The notes under the pieces were generated by a model. That model was not told the DNA's origin and made no database searches. It saw only the letters and a list, made by a program, of their open reading frames with translations. This document shows, piece by piece, positions 14,094 to 14,449 of a stretch of DNA of 14,449 bases (within the stretch, counting starts at the first letter, position 1; the number at the start of each line of letters is the position of its first letter). The stretch is from JANNAV01 sp031384695. Its GTDB lineage: Bacteria; Pseudomonadota; Alphaproteobacteria; Rhodobacterales; Rhodobacteraceae. The position numbers and the translations under genes are program-made. The stretch spans positions 1 through 14,449 of the forward strand of contig JANNAV010000280.1 of the NCBI GenBank assembly GCA_031384695.1. Direction: 5' to 3'.

Positions 14094-14227
14094 CTTCTCA
14101 TCCCTCGTTTCGGGCACGCATTTGTCTGCGGCACTCTGGTTTTGCCATTCCGGCGGATGAACCCGTTTCCACGAATGCATCCGGCAAGGCAAGCGTTTTC
14201 CGCATGTTTTATGGAGATTTCGTCGGG
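14094..14227. promoter_or_regulatory. Spacer between amn and the HU gene
   Basis: The 134-bp gap should hold the HU promoter on the minus strand. CGGATG and CATCCG form a loose inverted repeat with a long loop (about 14153-14183), too weak to call an amn terminator. No -35/-10 pair is clear. Confidence 0.3.
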
Positions 14228-14449
14228 TTACAGGAATGCTGTTTCCTCAAAACTACGCAACTTGCGGCTGTGTATCCGCTCTATCGGGGTCTCGCGCAGC
14301 AACTCCATCGCCCGGATGCCGATCTGCAAATGCCGCGCCACCTGGGTTTTGTAGAAATCCGTGGCCATGCCCGGCAGCTTCAACTCGCCGTGCAGCGGCT
14401 TGTCCGAAACGCAAAGCAGCGTGCCGTAGGGCACCCGGAAGCGAAAGCC
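14228..14449 (-). CDS. amn: AMP nucleosidase, C-terminal fragment
   Basis: Only the last 73 residues are inside the window; the 5' part lies beyond 14449. They read GFRFRVPYGTLLCVSDKPLHGELKLPG, then HLQIGIRAMELLRETP and end in HSRKLRSFEETAFL. This closely follows the C-terminus of E. coli Amn as I remember it. The enzyme splits AMP into adenine and ribose 5-phosphate in purine salvage and AMP-level control, in the cytoplasm. Asp in CVSDKPLHGE lies in the phosphorylase-fold active site, where family members place the catalytic acid. The stop TAA is at 14230-14228. The gene is truncated by the window edge, not broken. Confidence 0.93.
   Translation of the reverse strand, partial: GFRFRVPYGTLLCVSDKPLHGELKLPGMATDFYKTQVARHLQIGIRAMELLRETPIERIHSRKLRSFEETAFL

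Overview
The window is high-GC, densely packed bacterial DNA. Protein families, gene order and codon use point to an alphaproteobacterium of the Rhodobacteraceae/Paracoccaceae type; this is an inference, as no rRNA or other taxonomic marker is present. I found no tRNA, rRNA, insertion sequence, phage gene or CRISPR array. Fourteen protein genes can be supported. Two run off the window: a giant adhesin at the left edge and AMP nucleosidase at the right.

Left block (1-4237, minus strand): a CorA-type divalent-cation transporter lies upstream of the 5' part of a BapA-like biofilm adhesin. The adhesin has an N-terminal prefix domain, a Gly-rich linker and a long array of bacterial Ig-like repeats. 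Four consecutive repeats are exactly 291 bp (97 aa) each.

Plus block (4435-7253): a Tat-signal DUF1800 protein is followed 8 bp later by a DUF1501 protein. The pair is widespread and functionally obscure, and here the DUF1501 member has no signal peptide.

Centre (7424-10084): a tight minus-strand operon encodes an AhpD-like carboxymuconolactone decarboxylase family protein, a DUF1348 (NTF2-like) protein and a PPOX/flavin-binding protein. It is divergent from a LysR regulator. The 3' end of that regulator overlaps the 3' end of a YafY/WYL regulator (10081-10764), which is itself divergent from a glutathione S-transferase gene (10836-11453).

Right block (11432-14449, minus strand): a minimal thiol-redox relay (CcdA plus a Tat-signal thioredoxin with WCISC), an EamA/DMT permease, an HU-family nucleoid protein with a strong terminator, and the end of amn. 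The thioredoxin and GST genes are convergent and overlap by 22 bp; both proteins end in the same residues, QAAAAA, read from opposite strands of one short inverted repeat.

Functionally the region combines surface attachment, envelope thiol redox, small redox/detoxification proteins with local regulators, and housekeeping genes. The least explained parts are the DUF1800/DUF1501 pair with its structured leader, and the AhpD/DUF1348/PPOX cassette.
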